Of a stretch of DNA of 64,000 nucleotides, positions 1-12,260 are shown one piece after another. The DNA is from Cryptomeria japonica. Taxonomy: Eukaryota > Streptophyta > Pinopsida > Cupressales > Cupressaceae. The stretch lies in assembly GCF_030272615.1 (NCBI RefSeq), contig NC_081411.1, positions 213,935,654 through 213,999,653 on the forward strand, in the 5' to 3' direction. Each line of letters opens with the position of its first letter. The stretch's first letter is position 1. The notes under the pieces were generated by a model that was not told the DNA's origin, ran no database searches, and worked only from the letters and a program-made list of their open reading frames with translations. The position numbers were made by a program, and so were the translations under genes.

Positions 1-503
1 TTCGTTCAACAAAGTCTCTGAAATCATCCATCACCTTATTAGTCATTCTCAGACCCCACTTTTTCTCATCCAAAGCTAATAAGGCATTAAAATCTCCTGC
101 CACAACAACCCTGTCACTCTTTAAATCCTTAATCTTGTTTGTAAGAATATTCCATACCTTTTTCTTCCCTGTTGTTTTCGAAGGACCATATACATTAATT
201 AATGGAAACTCTAAATTCTCCCTAATGTTGTAAACATTACAAATCATCCAATTTTGTACTTTCTCAGAAAGATTAACTTTCACGCTATCTGGCTTTCATA
301 AGATTCCTAGCCCACCTGCAGAACCATTGGCCTCTTGATAAACTCCTTCCCAATCTTGACAGTATTTTAAAAATCCTTCAGCGTTGTCTATGCTAAGTTT
401 AGTATCACTATGATTTCACTTGTGCTCCTACTTAATGCTCGTTTGACCAAGCATCTTTTGTCAGGGGCCGAGAGGCCCCTGACATTCCAAGTAGTTATTT
501 TCA
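1..503 (-). pseudogene. LINE ORF2, AP-endonuclease N-terminus, partial and broken
   Basis: The minus strand from 503 reads WNVRGLSAPDKR, the first endonuclease motif of plant LINE ORF2. Further on, near 200-60, it reads INVYGPSKTTGKKK and VVVAGDFNALLALDEK, the later motif holding the catalytic GDFN. The endonuclease nicks target DNA for target-primed reverse transcription. The motifs lie in different frames with stops between them. Only the N-terminal part is in the window. Confidence 0.75.
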
Positions 504-1762
504 TGTCTCACCAAGGGAGATAGATCCTCCCTTGGATTTTTTCATAAACTCAATTGCACTCACTATCCCTTTCTCCTTGGCTTTGTCCTCTCTCACTTGC
601 CTATTGGTCATTCTTCCACGGACCCCTTTGGCTTTCCCTAATAGAGCGTTCGTAGATTTGCTGATACATCTTTGATCCACATTGTCTAATTCATCTTTTG
701 ACTTGAATTCTTCTTCCGATCCCATATCGTACTCAAAATTGGTATCCTTGGATCCTTTAATGAGAGGATTTTGCATGGAAGTATTGTTTATTCCAATAGA
801 ATTGTCACACCCATTAGAGCCAAGCCCTACCGCCAATTGGCCATCTTTAAAAGAATTGCCAACCTCCAACACTTGGTTCTTCAAAGAAAGATCCAAAGGA
901 ATAGCATTGATTGCTTCATTATTCAAATTTGACATTCCACCTCCCTTGTTCGAGTTTTCTTTGATAATAACTGCTTGTGACGGTTGAGTTTCCATCTTTT
1001 TCCATACTTTCTTCTCCTTTTTAGGTGGGCTACCTCTTACTCTTCTAAAAAAAAGTCTAGAATTCACCACTGAATGAAGGTGACTGCCACATCTAGAACA
1101 GGGAGTAATAACCTTTTCAATCTCTACTTGCTGCCTCCATTCGCCTGTCACGGTAGAAAGAGTTATCTATGTTGGTATTCTTTGGACCGCAGTGATTCAC
1201 AATTTGGCGAATTTTTAAAGGTCATTTTCAATAATCTTCTTGTCTCTTTCCAATGGAGTGCCCAAAGATCTTCCATTTTTTTCCAAAACCACATCATCCC
1301 AATATTCAATCGGAAGGTTATACAGCCAAATCCATACCGGACTGTCATACACCACTAAGGGAGTAGGGTCAAAATTCGGGGTCCATGGCTGTAAATAAAT
1401 TGGATTGCCATTAACAAACCAATTTTCTTGATTTAAAATCCAACATCTTTCAAATTCCTGGGCAAAAACAACCATAAAAAAACTTTTGGAATATATTTAA
1501 CCACAATGTCCTCTCCCCAATTTTTGAAAACCCAGTTATTGATTTCCATTCAGGTCATTTTAGTGCCAATTATCCTTGCAATAACTACAAAATCCTCCCA
1601 CAAAGCTTTCTCTGCCAAGATTTCCATAGACGGATCAATAACAGAATCACCTTTATTGCCTGTAATCCCTTCTGAATCCGATCCATCGTGGTTTCCCTCC
1701 TGCAATCCTTCATCTCCTACATCTGCCTTCCCCAATTTTTGCAAAGTGCTTTTTCCTTCCAT
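501..1762 (-). pseudogene. LINE ORF1 (DUF4283-type nucleic-acid-binding protein), broken
   Basis: Three overlapping open stretches (1762-1550, 1475-1215, 1151-501) in different frames read as one ORF1. The first ends with ALWEDFVVIARIIGTKM and the second contains VWIWLYNLPIEYWDDV; both fit the DUF4283 domain found at the N-terminus of plant L1 ORF1 proteins. The third opens with a CxxC...H stretch (CSRCGSHLH) that looks like a damaged zinc knuckle, and then a lysine- and acid-rich tail. ORF1 proteins bind the element RNA. Frame changes between the pieces show it is not translatable as a whole. Confidence 0.7.
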
Positions 1763-4004
1763 TTTTCAACTATCTTTTACCGACCATAATTTTCTCATAC
1801 ATTACAATTTGTTGATAACATTAATGTGTCACAATTACAATTATAATTGGATAAAACACAATAGACACTAAAAGATCTTTTGATAGAGGCTATTTTGTAG
1901 TTTTTTTAACACCATGAAATTGGAGACTAGGCTACATATCTAGATGTAGACAAGTTCACATCAGTAGTAAGTTTGTACCTTACATATGTCTTATTCTTTG
2001 ATGGGTTCCCTTCTTTGCTTTTCTCTAGAAAACTATACAATTATTTTTAATACCTTTCAGCAACATCTATGATATTTAAATGGTTAATTTTAATTAGTGA
2101 TTTTTATTATTGTTTGTTTCATATGAATTGATTTAGATTGAAACTCTATGGATCTTTTTCTATCATTTGTATAGGCTCATAAGAAATTATCTCACATATA
2201 TGGATAACAGGCGGTTTTTTTAAACATCATACTCTTCAATGATTTTATAATCAATAGCATTTTTATAGCTTATTCCTATCAAAAATTGGTAAATAATTGT
2301 CCTAATTTTATTCGTTAAATTCTATTTTTGATGATTCAATTCAATGGAGACTCTATTTAAAAATTATATCCTTCAACAATCAAATAGGACCAATAGCAAT
2401 TTTATAGCTTATTCTTATAAAATAGTTAAATAATTATCTAACTTTTATTGGTCAAATTTTATTTTTTACTATTGATTTTAGTAAACACTCCATTTAAACA
2501 CGATAATGTTTAGTGATCAAATAGTTAATTGTAATTTTTTAAACATTTGCCATAGTTTTATTGATAAAATTTTACTATTAAACATTTAACCACATGGTAC
2601 TGAGGACAAGTTGAAAAAAGTTAAAACAAATAAACAACATACTTACAACCTTACATAATACATCAAAACACATTTTTGGAAGACAAAAGCTCTTTTTCAT
2701 GGGTTTGAAGAACATACAATTCATAAAGTATAAATTTTATTTTATTTTTTCTCTATTCCTAATAATATTATAGTCCAAATTGAAAAAGCTTTTTCAATAA
2801 TTTTTTTTTGAAGTTTTAGCTTGTAGTTTCTTTTCATTTCAAGATTCACTTAAATAATAGTGACCTTATGCAGGATATCAACTCCACACACATGCACATT
2901 TTATATTCCTTTTCAACTTTATCTATTTGAATGATTGGATTTAAGGGGTTTTAAGTTAGTTTTTACTTATAGTGGTATTAGAGTCACTTTCTTGCCATTG
3001 TGGATAAATTTTTAATAATTAGGGATATTTTTAGAGAAGTTGAGAGTTTACTATTTCTTATTGGTGAATAGTTGGGCTTGTAGAAAGCTTATAGAAGGAA
3101 ATTTCATTAAAACCATTTTTTTTCATTATATGTTGGTATTTATTAAGCAAATCAAAAAATTAAATTTATGATCAAAATTCTTTTCAAAATTTAATAGATT
3201 TTATAATAGTCTAAATATTATCAAATAAGTTTTGTTTACATCTCTGTATGCATGTTAAGGTGGAGATTGGAGAATTTTTTTTGATACAATCATTAGAAGT
3301 TATTAGGTACAAGAGACCTAGAATCTACTGATACTATCAAGTAACCATTGTCAAATGAGCCTTACATTTCCTCCTAAATACATTGTTGAGTAATTATAGT
3401 ACATAACTAGCTAATTTTTAGTTGTTGTGTATTCTTGGTTTTATAGTTAAATGAGAGATAAAAGTAATCAAAGATAGAGGGTTTTTATAGTGTAATATTT
3501 TTGATGATATTATTTTCCTTGATTTTATTTCTACATAATTTATGCTATAATAGTTTTCCATAACATAGATTTGAGAAAATAATGATATTGGTGATATCTT
3601 TTGTTGATTGGGCTTCTTATTTTCAATTAATCATTGGGTTGATACTAAATTTGTCATGGTAAATTATGTTTTTGTAGGTAAAATGAATTAGAGTTTTTAT
3701 TTTTACAAGAAGGTTTACATTTGAAATAAGTAATCACTATGGCCTAGACATAATTTTTTAGAAAAATATGCATGTTTCATTGAATCAATCTGTTGACAAT
3801 TTTTTCATCGATTCTACATAACAAAACTATATTGAGATAAATTCTATAATAATTTGAATACTTTAATTTAGTTGTCTATCACAATTAAATTTAGTAATTT
3901 TTTAGACATCTTTAATACTAAAATGTTATTTATTTCTTTCAATTGGCTTTTGATTAAGGAGTTTGAGCTAACAACTAATACTAAACAAAAATTCCTTTGA
4001 GAAA
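1763..4004. other. AT-rich spacer without recognised gene
   Basis: Apart from the tandem repeat at 2205-2590, nothing in this stretch resembles a coding exon, RNA gene or transposon end. Open frames are short and of low complexity. Confidence 0.5.
2205..2590. repeat. Imperfect tandem repeat, about 135-bp unit, three copies
   Basis: The phrase caatagcatttttatagctt recurs in altered form at about 2252, 2391 and 2525, with neighbouring sequence (actctatttaaa, tttattggtcaaatttta) repeating in step. The third copy is most diverged. Confidence 0.6.
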
Positions 4005-4184
4005 ATACAATTGGAAAGTAAAAATCTAAATTCCATACCCTTCATTGTCATCCTTGATAGTTGTGTCAATATGGGAGCTTTGGAATGGGCTATTCACATC
4101 CATCAAAGCATAATGCATAGAGAATTTTTTCCAAATGTTGTGATTATAACTACCCTAATGGTATCGCTTTCTTTTATTGTTGTC
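4005..4184 (+). pseudogene. Pentatricopeptide-repeat (PPR) protein relic
   Basis: The frame starting near 4008 reads QLESKNLNSIPFIVILDSC, then VNMGALEWAIHIHQSI and EFFPNVVIITTLM. This follows the consensus of PLS-class plant PPR proteins (a P-x-x-x-T-F-x-x-I-L helix, then LGALExGxxIHxxI, then NVxVxTALI). PPR proteins bind organellar RNA. Only about one and a half repeats survive, and no adjoining PPR units can be read with confidence (a weak echo lies near 4630-4760). It is probably a fragment of a decayed gene or retrocopy. Confidence 0.6.
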
Positions 4185-5242
4185 ATTGTGCATGAGACAA
4201 ATTTACAACTCTATGAAAATCAATATATGGTGGAAATACCTAATTGTAAACTACATTTATTTTTTGTTGTTTTATCTTTGTTATCTATGGAATATACCAT
4301 ATAGTATGCTACGACTACCAAAAATATTCAATTTGCACAAATAAATGCCATCAATACTTAGATATATTGATATCTACAAATACAAATATATACCAAATCA
4401 ATAAGAGTGGATCACTCAAAGTATCTAGGTGGTAGATAAGTATATGACGATATGGTAGAGTCCCTACTTAAGCCATAATAAATTTTAATAATTCATAATT
4501 TTGGGTATATTTTACAATGGATATTCAAGAACACGTCCTCTTGATTTATGAAAAATGATCTTCACTACATGCTTTATAAGTGGGTAAATTTAGTAGCATG
4601 GACAAATTTAACAAATGTGGGCCTAGGTAGCCCATTTAAAAGTTATAAAATTATCGATTTTCATTATATTACAATCCTTCTAAATATTTTTAAAATAGAA
4701 TTTGATTCAACTATAGGTAGGCTATTTCCTTCACTCTTGATTCCACATGCATTCCACAAAATTTAGAAATCACTTCACTACTTTTGTCTAGTTTGATCAA
4801 TTAGGGTATTCAACGGGTTGAACAAGCAGACCCTTGGTCTCTTCAAATTACTTAGAAAAGATCATGGAGAAAAAGAAGGACAAACCAAATTAATTTAGAA
4901 TAGGGGTATTTATGGGTTTATTAGTTTTATTTATATACTCTATCTTGTGTCTATGTGAAGAAATTACTCACTATACAAATAGAAGATGGTTGATTATCTA
5001 TTGAGTACTATTTTGTGCATTTTGAAGTGGAAGAGGTTTGTTGCTCTATGGAAATAGGTATATTCTAATAGTCAAATTATCATATTGTTTATAGAATTTG
5101 TTTTAGCTTTGTATACTAAGAAATATAGGTTAGAGGGTAACATGATTCTTTGAATTGGCTACTACATAATAGTTTATGTGTTTTAAGCATTGTTTCTATT
5201 TTTTCTATTTTTAACATTTAAATGAATATATTTTAATAATCA
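4185..5242. other. AT-rich spacer without recognised gene
   Basis: No convincing exon or transposon end. A 72-codon frame at 4548-4766 has a faint PPR-like tail (IPHAFHKI) but is too weak to call separately. Confidence 0.4.
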
Positions 5243-5340
5243 AAAAACTCTTTTAGTGTCTTACCCATTCATGGGTTCCCAAGGGTTAATCCCGCTAACG
5301 ACCGTCTAGATAGAGAGATGATTAAATAGTCAAAACCAGA

Positions 5341-5865
5341 GAAGGGGTGGGTGAATTAAATTTTGATGGAGCTTCAAAAGGTAATCCAGGGATCTTAGGA
5401 GTGCGATGTGTGGCTTGTGATGAAGAAGGAAATGTCTTGTGTAAAGGGGCTAGAAGACTTCAAGATGACATGAATAACGAGGCAAAAATCTAGGCAGCTT
5501 TACTTGCAGTTGAATTAGCAGCTAATTTGAAGGTGTCAAAGTTACATTTAGAAGGTGATTCTCAAATTGTTGTCTAGGCTCTGGTTAAAATACACACCCC
5601 GTGCTGGAAATTAGTCAAGTATATAAAGATAATAAGTGAAAAACTCAAGCTGTTTAAGAATTATTGTATCTCACACATGAAAAGAGAGGGAAACACTCCT
5701 GCAGATGAGTTGTCAAATGAAGTGTGTGGCCTCGAGCTAGGGGAGGTGAGGTGGCGGAATGACAAAAAGGAAACTATTAAATGGGGTCAAGACGCACTGC
5801 CAAGTTGGTATGACATTAAATTCAAATCCCTTGTCAGAAGCTGGTTGTTTCTTGCGCAAGTGTGA
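5341..5865 (+). pseudogene. LINE ORF2 C-terminal RNase H (RVT_3-like) domain, broken
   Basis: The frame reads NFDGASKGNPGILGVR (first catalytic Asp region), then NNEAKI before a stop, AALLAVELAANLKVSKLHLEGDS (split over two motifs) and a terminal HMKREGNTPADELSNE. This is the RNase H fold found at the end of some plant L1 ORF2 proteins, which removes RNA from the RNA-DNA hybrid. In-frame TAG codons interrupt it near 5491 and 5574. The usual Asp after the last motif (ADxLA) is preserved as ADEL. Confidence 0.75.
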
Positions 5866-6040
5866 GTTAATGAGCAGTTATTGCGACATGCTCTGAAATG
5901 GCGGTGATGGTGGAGAGATATGCATTCAATACCAATTTCGTAATGTCCACATGGATTATGAATAGACCTGGCGAGTTGGTGAAACCAGTTTTGAATTTGG
6001 TTTTATTAGAAACCTTTGCATTTTTTCATAAAGCTCAGAT

Positions 6041-6436
6041 ATGGAAGCTAATTTCACCTTGGAGTCTTCCAAACTGATGTCGATATTTCATGGTCCTGTT
6101 CCGCCAAAAAAACTTGAGAGGATGTTTCTCACTAAAGACCCGTTGCTTATAAAAGCAGTTCATTTGGTTTTAGGAGAAGAGGTGGCTATCATTGGTCATC
6201 GCTATAGATGCAGAGTGGACATCAATTCACTGCTCTTGGCTTGGGGTCTAGACCTGGGACACACGGTGGATGAGGTGCGAAAGGTGATGCAGAGACTAAT
6301 CCCAGGGGAATATCTTTTAAACCTGGAGTCTTTGCTGGAGTGGGCGGTGCTAGGATGGGGATTTGATCTTGCAGAAGGTATCCTAGAGGCAAATGAGGAG
6401 ATGAAGGAGTGTCACTCATGCATTCAGTTTCTTTGA
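6041..6436 (+). CDS. Unrecognised 131-codon frame inside the LINE 3' region
   Basis: An open frame of 131 codons starts at ATG 6041 and ends at 6436. It has a mixed, protein-like composition (IIGHRYRCRVDINSLLLAW, LLNLESLLEWAVLGWGFDL). No family is recognised. It lies between the RNase H domain and the A tail, on the sense strand of the LINE, so it is probably element-derived. Stops at 5863 separate it from the RNase H frame. It may be a chance survivor of the decaying ORF2 tail. Confidence 0.3.
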   Translation: MEANFTLESSKLMSIFHGPVPPKKLERMFLTKDPLLIKAVHLVLGEEVAIIGHRYRCRVDINSLLLAWGLDLGHTVDEVRKVMQRLIPGEYLLNLESLLEWAVLGWGFDLAEGILEANEEMKECHSCIQFL

Positions 6437-7410
6437 CGATGTGAGGAAGTTAAATTGTAGTTTAAGGATGATGCACATAGAGGGTGGGAAGGGCTTTTAA
6501 TCTTCATCCAGATCATGGACACAGAAGATGTGATCAGGCAGGAGGGTGGCAGGAGAGCGGTGGAGATCGTGAGCTCTAAGAGGAGGATAACAAGGAGACT
6601 ATCAACAGAACTAGCTAAATAGGCGAGAGATTATGCAGATGATGGAGGGGATGGTGGGGTGGGTTCTCTGAGCCGACGAGGTGCAGCAAGCAAGAAGGCA
6701 GGAGGAAGGAGGAGGCGACAAAAAGTCGAAAGTGGAGACTCTTGCCGTAATTGGGTGACTAGTGAATCGAGTGCCTTGGCTGTAAGAGGTGTCAAGGAGG
6801 AACTATGAATAGTTAACTACAGGCATGGTACCCATAGGTGCCAATTATCTCTTCCTTTTTTTACCAATTAATTTCACAGTTGAACTTTAATTTTCAATTT
6901 GAAACGCCTATTTTTTGACAAGCAAGATGTAATAAGTTTTTTCGTACCCTTAAGTTTGGGGAGGGGATGTACGAGTGCTGGTTACTGGTTTTGAATTCCA
7001 GTTTTTGGGAGGGTAGTGATGACAGTCATAGATGTCTTGTTTTGGGAAAATTTTGATAGTTCATTATCTTTGAAATTGTAATAGTTTAAGTTTAATTAAA
7101 TAAAAATATATATTTTACCAATCAAAAAAAAAAAACTCTTTTTGTGTCTTACAAAAATTAATATTATTACTAATATCAAACTTTTATAAATATGCATGCA
7201 AAATAAGAACATGAATACGAAATATATTGTAATAGCTTCTCTAACAAAGGATTCAATGTCATGTGAAATACAAGGATTGTAAGATATACAGAATGGATCT
7301 AGTTTGAAAAGATTGTAGGAATATTTAAGTTGCTCAAATTTTTTATCATGTCAAGAAGATTATGTAATTAGAAAAATTATTCAATTTCTGTGTCTTATTA
7401 TTTTCTTCAG

Positions 7411-9889
7411 ATAGTCTCGAAGACCCAGCTTTCTACCGAGGCACATTCAATGGCAGTTGACGTGTTGAAAGGATTGGGGAATGTAAATTGGGTTGCAGTG
7501 GGTCTTTTAGCAATAGCTAATGTTTTAGAAAGATTTGACACTGTTTCTGCGAATGACAGAGAATGCATAGACCTTCTTAAAGCTATGCTTAAGTTGGGTA
7601 AGTACTTTAAACACATGAAAGATATCAATGTGGATTTGCACTAAGAGATTTTAGAAGAGATGAACGAGGCTGTTAAATTGATAGTTGCTGGTGTGATTTT
7701 GTGTTGTTCATATATCACCTCGAATAAATTATCCAAGTAAGTAGTTCATTTCCATGTATTCTTAATGAATTTACCTGCTCAGAAGTTACTTGCATTGACT
7801 TAGTTATTTATAGCTTCCCCATACAGTAAATATAAGAAAAAAAATATTTCTATGATTATTGGCATTTGTCTGGTTACTCCAAAGGATCATCTTGACTAGG
7901 AAGATCCGCAATGAACTTGATTATTTTCGGAAGAATGTAGATTCTATGAAAGCCAACCTGATACTTACCATGAATCATCGGCAATATAATGTTACGGGTT
8001 TCGAACTTCTTAGAAATTTCCATCTTCCCACATTTATAAAAAATTGAATACTGATTACCAATATAACCAAGTTGTTGACCTGACAGAACTAGCTGGTAAC
8101 GGGGAGAACGATTGCGTTGGAGTAACAGAGCAAGACACCTCCGAGCAATCCAAAGATACAGAGAGTAAGATATTAATTCGATTTCCAATATTTGTAAATT
8201 AAATTCAAATTTTATAACTCAATTTGAATTTATCTAATCAGGAGAGATTGAAGAGAGCTGTGAAACAGGGCTTCAAGGATCAGGGTCAGACACTATTCAT
8301 TCTTCAGGACAAGAGAGTTATAATAGAGTAAATGAGCAAGAACAACCCGAAATTCCATTGCGTAGCTCTCTCGGGCTGCGCAGATTTCTTAAAAAAAAGA
8401 TTCCAACCGTATTTGGACACCAAAAACCTTCCTTTTATATAGAACTGAAAATGTTCGTGAAGGAAATCCAACGATCTTCAATTGAGTTCAATCGCACGAG
8501 GGCAACAAATGGTTTTACAAAACTGATAGGCAATGGTGGTTCTGGGATTGTTTATTACGTAAGTTCCTTTTGAAATAAAACTGTCAATTATAATTGTGAA
8601 ACAACTACGATTAGTTAATAATCTATGCATATCTTCTGCTCTTTCAAAAGGAATTCTGCTTGGAGGAAGACCAGTGGCAGTAAAGATCTTGAGCGGAGGA
8701 AGTCGTCAAGGCAAAACAAAGTGGAAGAACGAGCTGAGGATTCTAACAAAGCTACATCATCGAAACATCATGGAGTTGGTGGGATATTGCTTTGAACAAG
8801 ATATGATGTTAGTCTACGAGTATATCCCACGAAACCTGTCAAACGTGATTTTTTTTAAGTAGCCTGTGCGGTTATTTTACTTTGTCTATTTTTACGTGAT
8901 TGGAGAGCTTATCTCTAATATATAAAATTTTCTACCCATCATATGCAGAAGGAAATGAGATTCTTGACTGGCCAACAAGACTGAATATTATATTGGACAT
9001 AATAAGGGGACTAATATATCTTCACGAAGGTGCACATGTCTCCATAGTACACAGAGACATCAAACCCTGCAACATTCTTCTGGAGGAAAATTACAATGCC
9101 AAGATCTGTGATTTCAGCCTTGCGAAGGAACTGCATCAGAACAATGTAACTGAGTCTTCAAACCATGTAACAGCAGAAGTTTGTGGAACACCGTAAAATC
9201 GTCTCAACCTTTAACCCTTCATTAAAGTGACAATGATTAATCTATGCATTTGGCAAATTTTGGGGGCCTAGAGTAAGGTTTTCATTTTGGGCAATCGATT
9301 AATGTATTTTTCTTTCCTTGTTTGGCCCTACAGAGGTTACGTAGATCCTGAGTATTTGCGTATCGGTCGTGCGAGGGTGAAAACAGACATTTACAGCTTT
9401 GGAGTGACGCTATTAAATATTGTATCTGGCAAAAGAGCCGTGGAGCACACAGATGGGTTGTCACTCCCCCAGCACGTAAGAATTATATTTGGATATATAG
9501 TCACTACAACCGTAGTTTGTAGGGGGTTTAGCAAAATAATATAATATTTCAATTTATGATTTGGTACGCGAATGCAGGCATGGAAGCTATCTGAAGAGGA
9601 TCGGCTTCGTGAGCTGATAGACCCACGATTACTCAATACTGATAATTCAAGTAGCATAACAAGAGCATTTTTAACAGCTCTCTGGTGTATTCATGAGGAA
9701 TCCAAAAGACGGCCATCGGCATCACGAGTGTTAATAATGCTTTTATCAGGAGAAGAGATTCCAATTCCCACCCGATCACTTGAACCTTGTAGAGAGCTTG
9801 GTCAGGGCCACGTAATTATATTGAGCGATGACAGTTTGGCACGTGAGAATTTGGAGCCTTGGCTCTATCTAGAGTTTAATGACTTGTAA
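7411..9889 (+). pseudogene. Helical-domain protein kinase, 5'-truncated pseudogene (paralogue of 24701-27810)
   Basis: Exons equivalent to 3-10 of the minus-strand gene can be placed at 7411-7736, 7885-7997, 8093-8164, 8242-8558, about 8651-8853, 8949-9192, 9334-9475 and 9578-9889, mostly with matching splice sites. Exons 1 and 2 are not found upstream. Lesions: an in-frame TAA at 7642-7644 inside the helical domain; an exon-7 acceptor shifted by one base; and loss of the exon-7 donor, where a T-run and TAG replace it near 8855. Exons 4 and 6 carry in-frame deletions (30 and 51 bp). The catalytic loop keeps HRDIKP, but DFG has become DFS. It lies in the opposite orientation to the intact gene, with the BAHD region between. 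It is non-functional as a full-length kinase. Confidence 0.85.
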
Positions 9890-10926
9890 AATTATATCAG
9901 ATATTTGTTAAATATTTTATGTATGGCAGATATAAAAAATATTTGATATTTGTGGTAAATATTGAGGGTCAATGGTTTTAAGATATATAATTTTGTCAAT
10001 ATTTTTGTTTTATATATGTAAGCTTGATCATTTAAAAGTAAACACATATTTAGTAATTGAGGTTTGTTATCATTTGTATTGAGATTTCATGTGTCTATGT
10101 AAAGTATAGTATGTAATGTGTGGTTATATGGCTATTCATTATACTTTGGCATAGAGGTTGTATTTGAAGAATTTATATTTCAAAAATATTTATAGGAGAC
10201 TTTATGAGTGTATTGTAATGTTTTCATTGCCAAATAATACATTATGAAATTTTTTGGAGATTGAATTTTATTTTATTTTTTTCTTATGAGAGTTTTTCTT
10301 AGGTGTACATTATGTAATTTGGTGTGATCCTTGTATCATAGTTATTTTGAGTAGTTGTTTGCATATTTTTTTCTCGAGTTATGTGAAAATATTTTGTAGT
10401 GTTGTAATTTTTTCTTTCAAGTGCAATCAATGTATAGTTGTTAGGTTGCAAGAGCAAATCTCTAAGATAATTGTAGCTTTCATGTGAGAAAATTATTGTA
10501 CATAGTTGAATCTATTGTGTTGCATAAAAATAATGAAGGCATTTTTTAGGTCATATATGTGTTTGTAGACTTGAATCGTTGCAGATATATATAGTTTGAT
10601 AAAGATTTGAAAAATGAGTGTTTATGTTTGGACTCTTTCTATAAGAGTTTCAAGGAAGAGTTTTTTTGGACATATCTTGATCAAAAACAAACTTCAACAT
10701 TGAGTATAAAAAGACTAAAGTTTATGAATCAATATTAAACTTGACTATGTTTGGAGATATATTTTCTTTATCAATTTAGAGCCATGGAATAATGAATAAT
10801 GAAGAATATTCAGTAGCGTCATATATAATATGTATAGTTATGCAATACATCAATTGATATAGTGCAATTGATAGATTTCATAAAAGATTCTCCATATATA
10901 TTGGACTCTAACAAATATACACCATT
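9890..10926. other. AT-rich spacer without recognised gene
   Basis: Region 3' of the kinase pseudogene. No exon, RNA gene or repeat end recognised. Confidence 0.4.
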
Positions 10927-11445
10927 CAAGCATTATCAAATTTGTGGTATATTTCTTTGAAAAGGATATGATGCTAGTCTACAATTATATTAGGCATGAA
11001 ACTTGTCAAATATCATTTTCGGTAAGAAACTAATGCAATTCCTTTACGTTTTCTGCATATGTTTATTTGATTGGAGGGTATATCTATATAATATTTAAAA
11101 ATTTGCACACATTATATGTAGAGGAAATTGAAATGATTATTAACAACCAACAAGACTCAAGTTTAGTTTGATCATAATAAGGCAACTTACAAAAAACAAA
11201 CATAATTTGTATTGATTTGTACCTTGAATATTTGCATATGTGTTTAGTCATATTAAAATATAATTTATTTAAGTACTTGTAAATTTATATGAGATATTAA
11301 CCATCCAACAAGAATCAAAATTAGATTAGACATAATAAAGGGACTCACATATATTCAGTAGGGTGCACTTATGTTTATAGAACATAGAAACATTAAACCC
11401 AATAATATTCTTTTCAATAAAATTTCAATACCAATATTTGGTTTT
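10927..11445 (+). pseudogene. Highly decayed kinase relic with two exon-8 pieces
   Basis: The stretch 10927-11021 matches the end of kinase exon 7 (aaaggatatgatgctagtct, then caaatatcattttcg and a GT donor). A first exon-8 start follows at about 11121 (gaggaaattgaaatgattat, then caacaagactcaa). A second exon-8 copy at about 11296-11445 contains caacaagaatcaaaattaga and gaaacattaaacccaataat. Stops and indels are frequent. It is a third, older copy of the same family, in the same direction as 7411-9889. Confidence 0.6.
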
Positions 11446-11561
11446 TTTTCTTAACTAGAATACTACAACTAGATTACACCTAACATGAAAACAAGATGAT
11501 TTTGATAAATAGTGAGATATTTCTAGATGATGTAACTAAGTTTTGCCCATACCACAATGGA

Positions 11562-12260
11562 TTTTTTTTTTAAATAAGTGGGGAAGGGCCCTAACCCATT
11601 ACAGATCTATCACCAACCATAAAAAACTAGAACTCAAATAGAACCAGTTATAGAAAACAACAAAATATGGTCCAACAACAAAGTAACAATAGAGATGGAG
11701 CAAAAATGTTACATCCTATTTTGAATCAGAGTTTTATGATTGTTTATCTAGCAACCTAACTTGAGAAGAAGAAGATTTATTAGAGAAAATTTTCTTTCTA
11801 CATTGAACAACTATCTAGGTAGATCCATTATCATAATTAGAATAATGTTGATGCATAGAAAAGAGTGGGTCATGAAAATCATAGATATAAAGAACACCAT
11901 CATTAGGGCCAACAACAATGCCATTAGAAGCAACCAAAAAAATCTCGCACCACCATGAATAAAATAATTAGTTTTGTAAGCATTAGTTGACGAAATGGTA
12001 GAAGAAACTTAAAAACTAGCTTCATTCTTTTTTATTGTCAAAGGTAGATTTCTAAACTAAAAAGCAACACCAATAATTAAATGTTTAGTGGAGTGGAGAT
12101 GATCAAGAGATGGCCCTAGATCCTTATGAAACTCACATGATGTAGGAGGAGAAGAAATAGGAGTGGGTGGTGCAAAATCCTCTAAAATAGCATCATCGTC
12201 TAGATGTCATGAGTGCTAGGTTGAGAATTCATACTAATGAGAAACAACTTCAATTTTGAC
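11562..12260 (-). mobile_element. Possible LINE relic, 3' end with A tail (minus strand)
   Basis: On the minus strand the frame reads DDDAILEDFAPPTPISSPP and later YNWFYLSSSFLWLVIDL, then WVRALPHLFK, and ends in an A-run (T-run at 11562-11570 on the plus strand). Such a 3' end before an A tail is reminiscent of plant LINE tails, but no reverse transcriptase motif is seen and the call is tentative. Confidence 0.35.

Larger units (their letters stand above)
1..1762 (-). mobile_element. L1-type LINE, 5' part, runs off the left edge
   Basis: On the minus strand an ORF1-like region (1762 down to 501) is followed directly by the start of an ORF2-like endonuclease (503 down to 1). This order is that of a plant L1-type non-LTR retrotransposon. 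The reverse transcriptase and tail would lie to the left of the window. Both reading frames are broken by stops and frameshifts, so the copy is dead. Confidence 0.8.
5243..7152 (+). mobile_element. 5'-truncated LINE with 22-bp target-site duplication and A tail
   Basis: The 22-bp sequence at 5243-5264 (aaaaactcttttagtgtctt plus ac) recurs at 7131-7152 with one mismatch. The second copy is preceded by an A-run (from 7124). Between them lies the 3' end of a plant LINE: a C-terminal RNase H domain, an unrecognised downstream frame and a 3' untranslated region. A long target duplication, an A tail and loss of the 5' part are the hallmarks of target-primed reverse transcription. Confidence 0.85.

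Noticed and set aside
7407-7628. Minus-strand open frame in the kinase pseudogene
   Set aside because: It is the shadow of exon 3, whose sense translation matches the intact paralogue.
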